Assembly: GCF_026745355.1 (NCBI RefSeq)
Contig: NC_079210.1
Span: forward strand, 8,680,197-8,744,196
From: Beta vulgaris subsp. vulgaris
Taxonomy: Eukaryota; Streptophyta; Magnoliopsida; Caryophyllales; Amaranthaceae
Length of the DNA stretch: 64,000 nucleotides
Direction of reading: 5' to 3'
Shown: in pieces, positions 31,922 through 44,788 of the stretch
Position numbering within the stretch: position 1 is the stretch's first letter
Layout: each line of letters begins with the position of its first letter
The notes under the pieces: generated by a model
What the model was told of the DNA's origin: nothing
Seen by the model: the letters and a program-made list of their open reading frames with translations, nothing else
Database searches by the model: none
Program-made: the position numbers and the translations under genes

Positions 31922-33727
31922 TCAGTCTGTTGTCTGGGCAGTAGGCTTAACAGGCACAAGGGCCTTCTGCTTATCAGCTTTCTGAGCTGCCTCTGCTTGC
32001 TCTCTAAACTTCTTATATATATCTCCTTTATAAAACTCCCGAGTTCTAATCACCAATATAAAAGAAATCAATGCACCAAATAAGGTAACGCCTGCCAAAA
32101 TTATAAAAGATAACCTATAACAACGTGTTCCAAGGCAAGTTAATTCCTTAACATCTGACCTTTTTAAACCCCTCTTAGCCAACTCCTTAAGAGCCTCTTT
32201 ATCATATAACATCCCAGTAACCTTAACATTGAGTATATAAGACCCAAGTGGGCTAGCCAACTGCCCACAATTGAACAATGTGGAGTAGTACTTGAGCCCA
32301 AACAACTCGGAAATGATTGCGAACAACAGGGGCAACTGAGCCCCAAACGAGAACCCGATGATCACTGATGCCACATACACAGAACCTGGGATAGGGAACG
32401 CGATGAGGAGGTGGCCCACGCACGCGAGGAGCAGGATAAGTGTCATCATTAACGGCCGTGGGAATTTCCACTTAGCTAAGAGCGTTTCTGAGACAAACCC
32501 AGCAAAAACTCTGCCAAAATAGTTCCAAATGCTCACTAGTGACACAAATGAGCTAATTGTCTTAGTTGGGTACCCCAATGACTCCCCAATTTGTCCCAAA
32601 TTATCAACAGCGGTTAAACTTGCACCCAATCCACACAATGTAGCTAAGAACAAAATTCCCATATCAATGCTAAAAATTGCTTGCAATATAGTATAGTCAT
32701 CCCCTCTTTCTGGCTTGTTACATATGGTAAGAAAACATGACTTATCCTTCTTCTTCTTCTCATTACTACCACCATCAATAAAATCCAGCAGCTCTTTCTC
32801 GCTATCAACAAATTTATCACCATTTGAAGACGGACAAGGAAGAGGACGAGGAGGATCATCATCAACATCAACATCAACACCAGTTTCGATTCCAGCCCCC
32901 CGGCTTCGAATCAACAAGTAGTACTCTTCCTTAATTGCAATCAACAAAGGCAAAAATAACATAGCACAAACAACAGAAGCACTAGCAGCATATGCCCCTC
33001 TACTGAAAACCATAGTTCTCTCCAAAATGGTCATCATCATAAGAAATAAAGCCAACCCAATTGACACATACAAAAAATGGTAAAAAACCTTAATCTCATT
33101 CTCTTGCCTACACACTTTTAACGTCCTAATTGTATACACAAAAACCACAGAAATTGCAGCAGGTAACCAACCAATCAACAAAATCAAAGATTTAGAATCA
33201 TTACCATAAATTGCCAAATAAATCTGTGTCATCACCGCACCACTCAATCCCACATAACCCTTTAACAAACCCAACATAACTCCCCTACTTTCTGGGAAGT
33301 TCTTCACACAAGTAACCAACGCACCAGTATTCGCAAAGTTCTGCGAATTCGCACCCATCATAATGTACAAACACATATGCCACACTTTTGGGCGCGAGAT
33401 TTTGTAAGTAACAGCAAGCCAAATCATGAAATAACCTGCAAAATTCATGGCTGAACCAATTAATAAAACTGCCCAAGTGGGTATTACTTCGGCTATTAGT
33501 CCAGAGAAAACACCCACATTAGCACCCAAATCTTTGAAGAAACCCAAAAGATTAAGGGTTGATTGATTATATCCTAATGATGATTTAATCTCTTTGGAAT
33601 ATATTGCAAAGAGATATGTTGCACCGGCACCTGCCATAATTAGAAAGGAGGCAAATACTGTAAACCATCTTCCTTTTATAACTTGTACCGCGAAATCTAC
33701 CGCTTTCCCACCATTGTTTTTGTTCAT
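31922..33727 (-). CDS. Nodulin-like/MFS membrane transporter (NFD4-like family)
   Basis: An intact 601-residue frame of a polytopic membrane protein. The N-terminal half is the plant Nodulin-like domain ([53 protein letters not shown]). After a polar, Asp/Pro/Lys-rich loop (about residues 275-330) comes the second MFS half ([64 protein letters not shown]). About 12 membrane spans are predicted by eye. The tail is basic and probably cytosolic. Relatives include Arabidopsis NUCLEAR FUSION DEFECTIVE 4; substrates of most members are unknown. The start is the only ATG before the conserved region, preceded by a long T tract (on the plus strand) in the 5' flank. No intron is needed. Confidence 0.9.
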   Translation of the reverse strand: MNKNNGGKAVDFAVQVIKGRWFTVFASFLIMAGAGATYLFAIYSKEIKSSLGYNQSTLNLLGFFKDLGANVGVFSGLIAEVIPTWAVLLIGSAMNFAGYFMIWLAVTYKISRPKVWHMCLYIMMGANSQNFANTGALVTCVKNFPESRGVMLGLLKGYVGLSGAVMTQIYLAIYGNDSKSLILLIGWLPAAISVVFVYTIRTLKVCRQENEIKVFYHFLYVSIGLALFLMMMTILERTMVFSRGAYAASASVVCAMLFLPLLIAIKEEYYLLIRSRGAGIETGVDVDVDDDPPRPLPCPSSNGDKFVDSEKELLDFIDGGSNEKKKKDKSCFLTICNKPERGDDYTILQAIFSIDMGILFLATLCGLGASLTAVDNLGQIGESLGYPTKTISSFVSLVSIWNYFGRVFAGFVSETLLAKWKFPRPLMMTLILLLACVGHLLIAFPIPGSVYVASVIIGFSFGAQLPLLFAIISELFGLKYYSTLFNCGQLASPLGSYILNVKVTGMLYDKEALKELAKRGLKRSDVKELTCLGTRCYRLSFIILAGVTLFGALISFILVIRTREFYKGDIYKKFREQAEAAQKADKQKALVPVKPTAQTTD

Positions 33728-34389
33728 AGTTTCTGTGTTTTTTTTTTTTTTTGGTGGGTATTTTTGAGATTAATGGAGTGTGAATTGAAAAGGGTTTGTT
33801 TGGTTTAATGTTTATGTGAATGAGGAGAGAGGAAGAGAGAAAATTAAGTCTTGAGTGTGTAGATCTGTTTTGGTATTTTTTTCGCTAACAACATGTTTTC
33901 ATTCAGATCTTTTTAGCTATGGGAAAGGATAAATTAAAGATGAATGGCCCAAGTTTAAGGGGGGAAATAATAGCAGTTTTGAGGAAGAAGACAAACAGAG
34001 AATAGTGAGTGTGGAATAGTATATTACTACTGTTCTTGATTTTGTGGATAGAGACATGGAATAGTTATTTCAAATTTTGGAACGATTCTTTTTGAAAAGT
34101 TTATTTGGAGTGCAAGTGTGTGATTTAAAGTTTAAAGAATGATAAGGAATTAAGGATTAACGATGTGAACAGTAGGTCAGACATTAGTTCGATGAGGTTG
34201 GGACAAAAGGTTGCTCAACGATGATGTAATATTTTAACTCTTAGTTCATGATAAGGTCTTTTTTTATTTGGTCAAGTTACAAAAATGTGGTCTTATTAAA
34301 TTATAAATGGACAGTTGGAATCTACTCTACTCATATTGTTGTTGCATCGACCAGTTTTTTCTTTTCTTCAAAACAATAAAAACAAAACA
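33728..34389. other. Upstream region of the transporter gene
   Basis: Contains a 14-base T run (plus strand) immediately before the ATG and AT-rich sequence that should hold the minus-strand promoter. No clear TATA box or second gene was identified. Confidence 0.35.
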
Positions 34390-35323
34390 AACAACATCAA
34401 CGCTCTTCTCTTGCCCTAGTAGCAAAATTATCATCCTTTTGAATCGTAACTCTAGAAACTTTTACCACAGAAATAAGTTGATGTTGCGCCGTCTTGTCTA
34501 GTAGAATTGCTTGTGCAGTATGGCGGTAGTCCGGCCGGTTATGACTTGGGGCTTGTAGCATCTGGATAGCTACAAAATTATTCGTGGGAATGATGAGATT
34601 TCGATAGTAAAGATTGTCCAAATAACATGAAGCTCTATATCACTATATGTATTGGATACGTTGTAGCAACAATAGATGCACCCTTATATAATTGAGAATT
34701 CCACCAAAGACTCTAGCCAATTCCGACACGCCATGTACCTCGCTTTTTTAAACATTTCCATGCACCATGAATTTTGACAATAGCAGCCAAGGATCTAAGA
34801 TCCAACGGCCCCCCACTTCTTGTTTGATAGTGACTCGTGAAGATCTTAAAGAAGATGTAGCAGTCAACTGCTCCACTTTTCTCCAATAATGTTTGCTATT
34901 TTTCGCAATAAATTTGAGAACTTGAATAGTATTAACCTTTTGTTGTCGGAAGAACACATTGTTTCTATGGCATCACAAACTCCATAAAACAATAATAAAA
35001 AAGAGTAGCACCTTGATGGTTGTTATCACCTGCATTAGAGAAAAACAAATTAAGAACATTTCGGACTGAAGTATGAATAGGAAGCAAATCCTGATGCTCC
35101 ACATTGATGCCTAAAGCTAAAGCTTTTCAAATTCGGCGAGTAATCCCACAATCATGAAACAAATGCTTTCGGGATTTCAACTTCCGTCGAGCAAATAGTA
35201 CAGGTAGGATCCACAGAAATATGTTTTTTAAGTAGTCGTTGCCCAGTGGGGAAAGCGCCATTCAACATGTTCTAAGCAAACACTTTACTTTTCTGCAAGA
35301 ATGGTAGCTTCCAAAATGTTTCA
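34390..35323 (-). pseudogene. LINE zinc-binding and RNase H-like end, fragment
   Basis: The minus strand encodes FWKLPFLQKSKVFA, NMLNGAFPTGQRLLKKHI and VDPTCTICSTEVEIPK, the zf-RVT region of plant LINEs, followed by the more decayed downstream part (VRNNVFFRQQKV and beyond). It ends exactly where the Ogre-like LTR begins. It is probably the 3' part of the same LINE that continues at 55187 on the other side of that insertion. Confidence 0.65.
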
Positions 35324-36905
35324 TGTAGACAACGAATCGTGTGTTCCCATTTAATGATCCGATGATGAAACATACCTCGGTCTTAATTGGTCCGACCTAA
35401 GGGGAGAGTAATGTGAAAAGCCAACACAAAACTATTTTTAAAGTATTAAAGTTTATTTTCATTCTATTGTAAACCCCATTAATTCTTCCTGATGATTAAT
35501 TTTATTTTGAGCCCATGAATAAAGTTTTGAGCCCAATTCTTTGAAAAGCCCAATAATTAATTAATTCTGATAATTAATCATTTCATTTTAATAAAAAATA
35601 TTTTCAAAAATATTTTATTAATTAAAATCGCATTTAAGGACTTAAAAGATAAAATAAAATCGTTAAAACGCGTTTTATAAAAAAAGTTGTCAAAACGTGT
35701 TAAAAAGTAAGGCGGGACACCTGTCACACACCATTGTCCAACTGTGTCAGGCGCACCAATCTGCACCTAACACGTGGCACTATGCGCCACACAGAGTCGT
35801 GCGATTGGCACACTCCCCTGCGTGACGCACATGTTTTTTTCCTATCTTTTTTAAAGGCTGTACCACGTGTATGTAGCTGATTGGGCATGTTGCGTCATGC
35901 ACCAATGTGCGCCTGACACATGTAATTGTGTGTCATGTAGAGACATGCGCCTAGCGCAATCTCTGTGTGATGCACATATTTTATTTTTCTATAAATAGGT
36001 CTTGATTTCCCACGCATTTTTATACGGTTTTTTCATACAACTTTCATATATACTTCGACACTTTTACGAACACTTACAAAACCTCTATACAAAACACATA
36101 TTTTCAGACAAAAACACATCTAAACAAACACATCCAGACATTCATACATACGTTTCAATCTTCAGGCTTCACGATTGCCCTTCCATAAGGTTGTCAACAT
36201 CTCAGACCCAAGCCACAGTATGATCATGAGTGTCCTTGAATAAATTTATTATTATATTAAAGTTACTGACGGTTTCTTTGATGATTTAGATCTTTAACAT
36301 AAAAATCGTTCCTTTGTACATTCTAAGCCTTTTATTTCTTTTCTATTTATTTTACGTACATATGCATGCTATATGATTGTCTTGTTTTAATGCTTTCATC
36401 ACCCTACATGTTATTTCTGCTAATCAAAGAGCTAAAGAACTTTTTTAACATCAATCACATAATTTAAGCAACCTGCTAGGTTCCCTGTAAATTGATTGCA
36501 TAATTAACATACCACTAAAAAAATCTTTTATGTGTTTCCTGAACCAACCTAAACTAACTTATTTTTGGGGTGCATAAAAATATTTTATGGTTATTCTTCT
36601 GCATAAAAAATTGACATGAATCAGTATTAAATAGAGGCCAGTAATGGCCGATATGGTCACCGACCATGTTCGTACCCTCAACCCCAACTAGAGCTTTGGT
36701 TCATTAACCATTTATAAAATCAAGACGGGAAAATCATCATTGAATAAGTCCCTAAGTTATCCCTAAGATTTCCTATATCCGGTTAGGTTTATTAGTGCCT
36801 TTAAAGACTTGTTGGCGACTTCAAAACGTTTTCAATAAAACTTTTATGATGAGGTAGTCAAATACGAGCTCATTTGACGTATGGAAAAATAAAAACACGC
36901 TTATA
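35324..36905 (+). repeat. Left LTR of the Ogre-like element
   Basis: About 1580 bp. It aligns to 53864-55167 from TTAATTGGTCCGACC through the TATA region to the end, and is longer because of extra TGCGCC/GACACATG-type sequence at about 35740-35960. Confidence 0.75.
35989..35999 (+). promoter_or_regulatory. TATA box in the left Ogre-like LTR
   Basis: CTATAAATAGG, identical at 54264-54274 in the right LTR and followed in both by TCxTGATTT. It is a probable LTR promoter. Confidence 0.6.
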
Positions 36906-36908
36906 ATT

Positions 36909-36926
36909 TGGTGACCTCACTGGGGA
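36909..36926 (+). promoter_or_regulatory. Primer-binding site, left copy, degenerate
   Basis: TGGTGACCTCACTGGGGA just inside the LTR. It differs slightly from the cleaner copy at 41957-41974 and matches the kind of primer site seen in Ogre-type elements. Confidence 0.6.
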
Positions 36927-38515
36927 CGAGGATTTTAAAAAAAAAAATTATAAAATAAGTGGGTGAAACTCGAAAAATACCATTCATACACTTTTTGTGC
37001 ATTAGAATGACATTACAGTTTTGCATATGCATGGCTATTGTTTAAGCCACTATAAGTATAACCCACCTTGCCTCATCAGCGCATGTTCTATACATAAGGC
37101 CACCTCGAGGGGGGGGGGGGGGAGGGGTTGCATTTTGTCTTTCCAAAAAGCTTCCTGAGCGATAGTGTTGGATCTTAGTCATAAACAAACCTACCTAACC
37201 ATGGCATTGTTCTCTTGCTCCTGACTTGAAAACTGGACTGCGTCTTACAAGTTGCCACCTCTTTAAGCAGAGGTACGAAGCGTGGGATCAATCTCTTAGT
37301 CATGGACCTTTTCAAGCTTAACCTAAACCCGACCATAGTTTCAAACATAGAACTGGACTTTAGGTTGGAACTTTTGTATCCATGTTACATGACATTTGCT
37401 TGTGATTGCAATTTTGCCTGTTATTAACTTGTCAAATTGTCATTATTATGCATCATACCTAAAATCGCATCTAAATAGCATATAAAAGATCGTTAATTGG
37501 CCAAAATCTCGCCTAAATCCCCGAAAAACATGTCAGGGGAGCAGTGCACCAAGCGCAATAAGTTGTGCCCGACGCACCACTAACACGCGAAACGCACCTC
37601 TCGGTGCCGCGTGTAGCAATGTTGCGTGGCATGCAATCTGTGCATAACATAGTTTTCGTGAATTTAGTCCCCTTGGTGATTGATCCTATGTTCGGTTCGT
37701 CTGCATTCGCGTAAAAGCATGGCCATTCTAAGGGTCTCACCTAATTCAAACATAAAAATCAGTCTTTTCATGCAAGGTCGAGTCTATTCTAAAAAGTGCA
37801 TCTAGAAAATGGTCATGGTAGAGTTAGAATTGTCATGCATTTCTCCCTTCTCCATGTTATCCAACTAATCTTCCTTATCAATCTTACCTTACCATATTCA
37901 AAACACACATTTTTCAAAATTAATCCTACACCCATGTTTGTTCTACCTTTTTCCAAAGCAAGAATTAATCATCGTCATACAAGACAATTATAAAAAAATA
38001 ATAATTAATCCATCATCTTTTCCTAACAAAAGATAAAAACAAGGGGGATGTTTTAAAAAACAAAATTTTAAAAATTCTAAGCCCAATCCAAATGACCTTT
38101 AATCTAGTCCACTTGCATTTATTTTAGGCGTAGATCTGCATTAGAGTCCATTTTTCATTAATATTAGGTCCATGTAAATTTGACTCCATGCATTCATAAT
38201 AGGCCCTCTAGCATTGGAGTCCATGTAAGGTCCATGTACGTTTATCCCATGTCAAAATCTAAGCCTATTTGCATATTTATGTGAACCTTAGTCTATGTCA
38301 AGATCAATCTAAGTCTATCCCAGTCTATCCAATCGAGTCCAATCCTAGCTCTTTTTCAATGTTAAGCCCATGTACACTTCTAGGTCTAACTTCGAACCAA
38401 TATAAGACTAAGTCCGAAGTTAGGTCCATATAAGGCCGAACTCATTTCTTAAGTCCAATCCAGTCCGTTTCCAAACGCATATAGGACGAAGTCCAAACCA
38501 TTAAGTATATGAAAG
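36927..38515 (+). other. Leader region of the Ogre-like element, first copy
   Basis: No coding. It is homologous to the segment starting at 41975: both have GGGTGAAACTCGAAAA, a 14-G tract, and a shared block ending in CTGGACTTTAGGTTGGAAC. From 38090 the sequence is rich in AAGTCCA/TAGGTCCA-type motifs. Confidence 0.6.
37109..37122 (+). repeat. 14-base G tract in the leader
   Basis: An uninterrupted run of 14 G followed by AGGGG. The same feature, also 14 G, occurs at 42156-42169 in the second leader copy. Confidence 0.9.
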
Positions 38516-41500
38516 CTAGCATTCCTTAGATGGTAGTTGTTGTTTCGCTACTGTTGGTGTTGTCCTGTTACTACTCCGCAGCCCCACCCCGTCCTCTTCG
38601 TCTTGTTGCTGCTGTGTTGCGCCACATGAGGTGGCTGACGCCGGCGATACATTGACGCACCCCCTCTCTCTACTGCCCTTGTTGTTTGGTACTACCCAAT
38701 CCTGTTTCTTGTTTTTCTTTTTTATGAGTTGCTGTATTGCTATACGATGCATAAAGATAGTTAATTTGTGATTGAGATTGTGATTGTTGTGCTTTCAACG
38801 CTTGTATGTTATGAGATTTCAGTTATAACTTGTTATTTGTCACACAACTCTTTTAATTGATTAAATTTTGTTGAAATTAGTTTGAGGAACCATAATTTCA
38901 TAAGATAATTTGGATTCTAGTTTTAAGTTGAACATTGATTTATAAGACAGATAAGATTAAGAAGTTGGTTTAGTTTGATACTTGGTTCTGGAAGGGAGGT
39001 TAATATGTAGGAAATTGATTATTATGTGAACTTTATCATGCTGTTATTGGATTGAAATGTATAAGTTCCTAGTTCAGTTAAACTTTAGTGATTATCAATA
39101 AGAGCTGATGCGCAAACTTTAGTATTAGGAAAATACAAAATCAATTGAGGGTTTGTGTGTATCACCTCTTGAATTGCATATGTTGTTTATGAAGCTAAGT
39201 AAGATGTGGACTTGGATTAATTTAAAAGTTATGTTGATTCAAATGTTTTATGATGTATATATATATATATATATAACATGTAAACATTAGTTTCTAAATC
39301 CTAATTTGATAGGTTATGTATTAAGTAAACCTTGTTGATATTGAAAAGATGACTTAAATGTGAGATATACTTAGTATGGATAAACTCAAGTCCATTAGTT
39401 TACTTGACTTAAGTAATCTGGTTATCAGTTTTAGATGGTGGTTTTTTGGGTTTTGGAAAAATAATATACTTGTATTAGAGTAAGAACCACAACTATAAGT
39501 TGATATTTTTTGGAAACTACTTAAAAGTTGTGAGATAAATTATAGATTTCTCATTATGCAAAAGTATACGTTATGATCATTCTGAAACGACATGAAAGTA
39601 TAGAAAGTATGACTCCGTAATAATCTCTACAAAACTCTTAAAAGAAAATGAAACGTTATTTATGAAAACATGTGATCCGTGAAATCCTTATGCTCTAAGA
39701 AGTATGTAACGCCTACTGGCCAGCACCTGCACTCCCTTTCCAACCATGTTTTATGATGCTTTATATGATAATTTATTTGTCATGTGCGAGATGTGAAATA
39801 GTTGCTAAGTAAATGATGTTTATGAAATGATTTGATGCTATGTAGTATGATGATTCTGATGATATGAAAATATGATTGTGATTACTTTTCATGATTATGA
39901 TGATGTAATGTACTTATGGTTACGTTATGATTAAGATTTTGTTTAATGATTACGATTAAGATCACGAAAATGTGATTATGGTTCGTAAAAGGAACTGAAC
40001 ATGATAAAGTCAAGTGAAAGATGGTTCTTGACAGTATTTTACGGGTACCGCAAGTGTCACCTTTATCGTGGCCACCCGACGGATTACAGGTACCGCAAGT
40101 GTCCTTTGTTGTGGCCACCCGACGGATTATGGGTGCCACAAGTGTCACCTTTGTTGTGGCCACCCGACGGATTACGGGCACCACAAGTGTCAGCTTTGTT
40201 ATGACCGCCCGACGGATAAATGATACTAGCCAAGTTATCTATATGACTTAAGTAAGATGGAAAGATAATGAGGAAGCTTATGATATGATATGAAATATTG
40301 TTGTGTGGATGATGTTTATTAGATGTTTTGATACTATGAAATATGATGACTTTGATGTTATGAAAATGTGATTATGATTGCAATTAAGTGTTATGATTTC
40401 ACACACTACGTTATCGATGTATTAATTAGGAGATATGAAATGATTTATGCATATAAGGATTAACGATCAATGATATCATGAATGGTTCTAAAGTATATCT
40501 TTAAGAATGATATATGTTATCCTTTCCTCCGTTAAACACATGTTCTCTCTTGTCATATAGAATTTGGAGTTTAATTAAGCTACCATATGAGATACTATAT
40601 TATTTGTAGTAAGTTATATGTGTTGTATGAGTTGCTATCAAAAGATTAAAGTAACAAAGTTGCAGAGCATTATCATTATCATGTTATCTTAAAATTCCTG
40701 AGAAGGAATCAATATATGAAAGTATCATAATGTAATGTATTAACTACTTAAAAAAGAACTAAAGACAGTTATGTAATTATTCCATGCTAAGCTTGGTTAA
40801 CGGGAAGAAGTTATGACAAGTAAAAGATGAATGAATGAAAAATTAAAGATGGATTAAGTTATGCATCAATGTTAATGTTGCTAGATGGTTGTGATATGGT
40901 TATGAACGATGTGAACATGATGGTTTTGTGAGAGTCGTAGACACCGAAGCATGTCTTAAGAATGTTTTATGGGTTAGTACTCAGTGTGGTGCTGATATGT
41001 GTGTCAAATGTTTTTTCTTGTCACTATTGTGGCCTGTGATCATGGTGTGTGGCAGTGTTACAATAGTTTTAGGTTGAAGTTCAGGAGAACCTTTCCAAGA
41101 TAGAAGCAGTCACGTGCTAAGAGTTCAGCTATGATATGTTTTACGTTTCTTTTGAGGCAAGGACGTTCCACTTTGTATTAGATGATAATTAATGGATTAG
41201 TTTTATTTCTAGTTCTAGATGAGCAATAATGCTCCTCATTCACTTTAGCTGCTGCTCCGCAGAAGCGTTGAGTTATGGATTTGGGAACATTTTATTTGTA
41301 ATAGTTTTGCCCAAATTTACAAAGGAAATTCTGTCGAAATTTCTAGAGAATATTAATCTATTATTAAATTATTTCTTTAAAGAGTGACAAATCAAAGTTA
41401 TGTCCCTCTAAGTTAATGTTAAATGTCGCCTTGTATTTTCCCATAGTGGAAAGTACGGCAGTAACGCGCCGACTAAGTTAGGTAGGTCTTCCGTTACTAA

Positions 41501-41548
41501 TCTTGATTAATTAACTAAATAAGGATGTATGAAAGTCAGGGTGTTACA
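38516..41548 (-). mobile_element. TGTAACACCC-type LTR, minus strand, left end unresolved
   Basis: On the minus strand a typical plant gypsy LTR start, TGTAACACCCTGACTTTC, begins at 41548. The left limit is where Ogre-like leader sequence stops (about 38515). No gag-pol is present. It truncates the middle Ogre-like LTR, whose 5' part is missing. No target duplication was found, so the left boundary is only approximate. Confidence 0.5.
40040..40217. repeat. Four-copy 45-bp tandem repeat
   Basis: The unit contains GGTACCGCAAGTGTCACC and GTGGCCACCCGACGGATTA. CGACGG recurs at spacings of 43, 45 and 45 bases. It lies within the TGTAACACCC-type LTR and codes for nothing evident. Confidence 0.85.
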
Positions 41549-41953
41549 AATAACATGTTACTGAAAAATAGTCTTCTACGTGTTTCCTGAACCAACCTAG
41601 ACTAAATATTTTTAGGGTGCATAACAATATTACGTGGTTATGCTATTGCAAAAAAATTGACTTGAATCGATATTGAGTAGACGCTAGTAATGGGCAACAT
41701 GGTTACTGACCATGTTCGTACCCTTACTCCCGAACTCAATATGTGGTTCATTGACCATTTATGGAGTCAGGACGAGAAAATTTACATCGGATAAGTTCCT
41801 AATTTGTCCCTACGTTCCCAATATCCAATTAGGTTTATGAGACTTCCTTTAAAGACTTGTTGGCGACTTCAAAAATGTTTTTAATAAAACTTTCATAATG
41901 AGTTACTCAAATACGTGTTCATCCCGAGTAGGCGAAATAAAAATACACCTACA
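41549..41953 (+). repeat. Partial middle LTR of the Ogre-like element
   Basis: Matches the last ~410 bases of the left LTR (GTGTTTCCTGAACCAACCTA, AAGACTTGTTGGCGACTTC) and is followed by a primer-binding site. Its 5' part is missing, replaced by the TGTAACACCC-type LTR. Confidence 0.75.
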
Positions 41954-41956
41954 ATA

Positions 41957-41974
41957 TGGCGACTCCACTGGGGA
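41957..41974 (+). promoter_or_regulatory. Primer-binding site, middle copy
   Basis: TGGCGACTCCACTGGGGA, three bases after the LTR end. It is the best preserved of the two copies. Confidence 0.7.
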
Positions 41975-42155
41975 GGATTTTTAAAAAAATTATTTTTTAA
42001 AAAATGAATGGGTGAAACTCGAAAAGTACGAGTCATACTCTTTTTATGCTTTAGAATGACATTACAATTTTGCATTTGTATGGCTATTTTTTAAGCCATC
42101 ACAGGGACAATCTATCGTGCCTCACTAGCGCATATTCTATGCATGAGGCCACCTC

Positions 42156-42169
42156 GGGGGGGGGGGGGG
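42156..42169 (+). repeat. 14-base G tract, second leader copy
   Basis: Same position relative to the primer site, and same length, as the tract at 37109-37122. Confidence 0.9.
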
Positions 42170-42534
42170 TTGCGCTTTGTTCTTCCAAAAAAATCCTAAG
42201 CGATAGTGTTGGATCTTAGTCATAAGCAAACCTACCCAACCATGGCATTGTTCTCTTGTTCCTAACTTGAGAACTGGAGTGCATCTCACACGTGGCCACT
42301 TATTTAAGTAGAAGTACAAAGCGTGGGATCAATCTCTTTGTCATAGACCCTTTTAGACTTAACCTTAACCTAACCATAGTTTCAAACATAACACTGGACT
42401 TTAGGTTGGAACCTTTTACATTTGTGATTGTAATTTTGCCTGTTATTAACTTGTCAAATTGCCATTTTTATGCATTGTACCTAAAATCGCATCTAAAAAC
42501 AAATAAAGATCTTTAAAATTGGCCAAAACCTTGA

Positions 42535-43312
42535 CTAGACCCTAGTCAAGTTTTTGAATCGTAAAAGTTAAGTCCTAGGACTATAAAAGATCATTCCTTA
42601 GGTTTAGTTAGCATCTCTATGTAAACCATGCTTAGTCAAGTCTTAGGACTATAAAATTTCATTCCCTAGGTCTAGTTTGCATCTTTATGTAAACCCTAAT
42701 CAAGTCTTCGGACTATAAAATTTAATTCTTAGAATTGTAAAATTTTATTTTCCTAGGTCTAGTTTGTATCTCTATGTAAACTCTAGTCAAGTCTTAGGAT
42801 TATAAAAGTTAAGTATTAGGACTATAAAAGTTCATTTTCTAGGTCTAGTTTGCATCTCTATGTAAACCCTGGTCAAATAATGGGACTATAAAGTTAAATA
42901 CTCAGACTAAAATTTCATTTCCCTAGGTCTAGTTTGCATTTCTATGTAAACCCTAGTTAAGTCGTTGGACTATGAAAGTTAAGTCTTCGGAATATAAAAG
43001 TTCATTTTCCTACGTATAGTTTACATTTCTAAGTAAGCCCTAATCAAGGTGCCAGATTATAAAAGTTAAGTCTTAGGACTATAAAAGTTCATTCCATAGG
43101 TCTAGTTTTCATCTCTATGTAAACCCTAGTCAAGTTTTCGGACTATAAAAGTTAAGTCTTAGTACTATACATGTTCATTCCCTAGGTCTAGTTTGCATCT
43201 GTATGTAAACCTTATCCAAGTCTCTTCGAACTATAACTTAAGACTATAAAAATTCATTTCCTAGGTATTGTTTACATCTCTATGTAAACCCTATTCAAGC
43301 CTCCAAACGTTA
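42535..43312 (+). repeat. 86-bp minisatellite, about nine copies
   Basis: The unit includes CCTAGGTCTAGTTTGCATCT, CTATGTAAACCCTAGTCAAG and GGACTATAAAAGTTAAGTC. Starts of the TCTAGTTTG block are spaced about 87, 86, 84, 87, 86, 86 and 79 bases. It lies in the leader of the Ogre-like element and is cut by the first CACTA insertion. Confidence 0.85.
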
Positions 43313-43315
43313 AAA

Positions 43316-44785
43316 CACTAGTGCAAAAATAAGGAAGGGCTGCGCAGAAAAAGGCTCTCAGGGCTGCGTATTTTGACAGCAGCCCTTTTGATAGCAGCCC
43401 TTCACTTTTTAAGTAGGGCTGCGCTTTTCAAACGCAGCCCTTCACAATGAAGGGCTGCGTTTTTGGGCCCAAAAACGCAGCCCTTCCATATTGGAAGGGC
43501 TACGTTTTTGTGCCTAAAACGCAGCCCTTCTTTGTACAAAGGGCTGCGTTTTTGGCACAAAAACGCAGCCCTTTTGACCCATAGAAAAATAATAAAAAAA
43601 AATTTGACATTTTTTTACTCTTAATTAAGACAAAGAATAAACCAAAAACACTATACTTACCCTTCTGAAATTACATAAATTAATCAAAACAAAGACGAAC
43701 AAAAATGAAAAAAAATGAACGAAAATGAAAAAAACGAACGAAAATACAAAAGAGAAAAATTATAGATCTGAAATTACATGAATTCATCAAAACAAAAATC
43801 AAGAAATTCTAGATCTGAAATTACATGAATTCATCAAAACAAAGATCAAGAAATTCTAGATCTGAAAAACGAAAAATCTATAACTTGTGGTTGTCGTTGC
43901 CGGAGTTCGACGACGAAAAAATGGTCGGAGTTCGACCCGGAGAGGGACGAACGGAGAAGGGCGTCGCGAGTGGTGGCCCTACCCAAATTATACACCAACC
44001 CAACAAGCACATACCAATATACCATGAAATTTAACCACAACTCACCCAAATTAAACCCATTTGTCATGTAAGAAAAAACAAAGAAAGGGAAACCATATTC
44101 ATACATCAAGTCATAACTCATAAGTAGTGATGAAAAATCAAGATATGAAATAAGGTCAATCGAACCCCAGCACATGGTTTTTCTCTCTTCCCTTCTTCAT
44201 CTGTGCTAGTACCAGAAACGTCGACGAAAGAAGAGTTTCTGAAAAACCCAGAAAAAACCCATCTTCAATGCGTTAAATTATGTTTTTTTGTGGGTGTATG
44301 TTAATTTTGTGTTGGTTGCATTGTATTGTTGAAAATTTGGATACCCATTTAGGTTCATTGAGATGGGTTTGTTAAAATTTGGCTTCTTTGGAATTGGGGT
44401 TAGGGTATAAGTCTTTGAGAGATATTAAAAGAGGGAGGGTGAGAGAGAAGAGGGAGGGTGAGAGAGAAGCGTGAGAGAGATAAGAGGGAGGGGGAGAAGG
44501 AGGCGTGAGAGAGAGAGAGAGGAGAGAGTTTAAATTGTGAGAATCCCTTAGCCCAATAATTCTTTTAAATGAAAGTTACTTAAAAATAAGCCCATAAAGG
44601 GCTGCGTATTTGTAAAAAACGCAGCCCTATAAGTTATAAAGGGCTGCGTTTTTTAGACAAGCGCAACCCTTTATCTAAAGGGTTGCGCTTTTCTTTAAAA
44701 ACACAGCCCTACTGTAAAGAAGGGCTGCATTTTGAAGAATACACAGCCCTTCCAGCGCAACCCTTCCTTCTTTTTTCCCCTAGTG
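43316..44785. mobile_element. Non-autonomous CACTA element 1, GGGCTGCG family
   Basis: 1470 bp from CACTAGTGCAAAAA to TTTTTCCCCTAGTG, flanked by AAA on both sides (43313-43315, 44786-44788). Both subterminal regions carry many GGGCTGCG motifs in direct and inverted order (43338-43575 and 44590-44765), the usual transposase-binding layout. The centre is AT-rich with a GAGAGA tract at about 44430-44525. No transposase. Confidence 0.88.
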
Positions 44786-44788
44786 AAA

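Noticed and set aside
40040..40217. Regular 45-bp repeats that could suggest a CRISPR array
   Set aside because: The whole unit is repeated with no unique spacers, in plant DNA inside an LTR. It is an ordinary tandem repeat.
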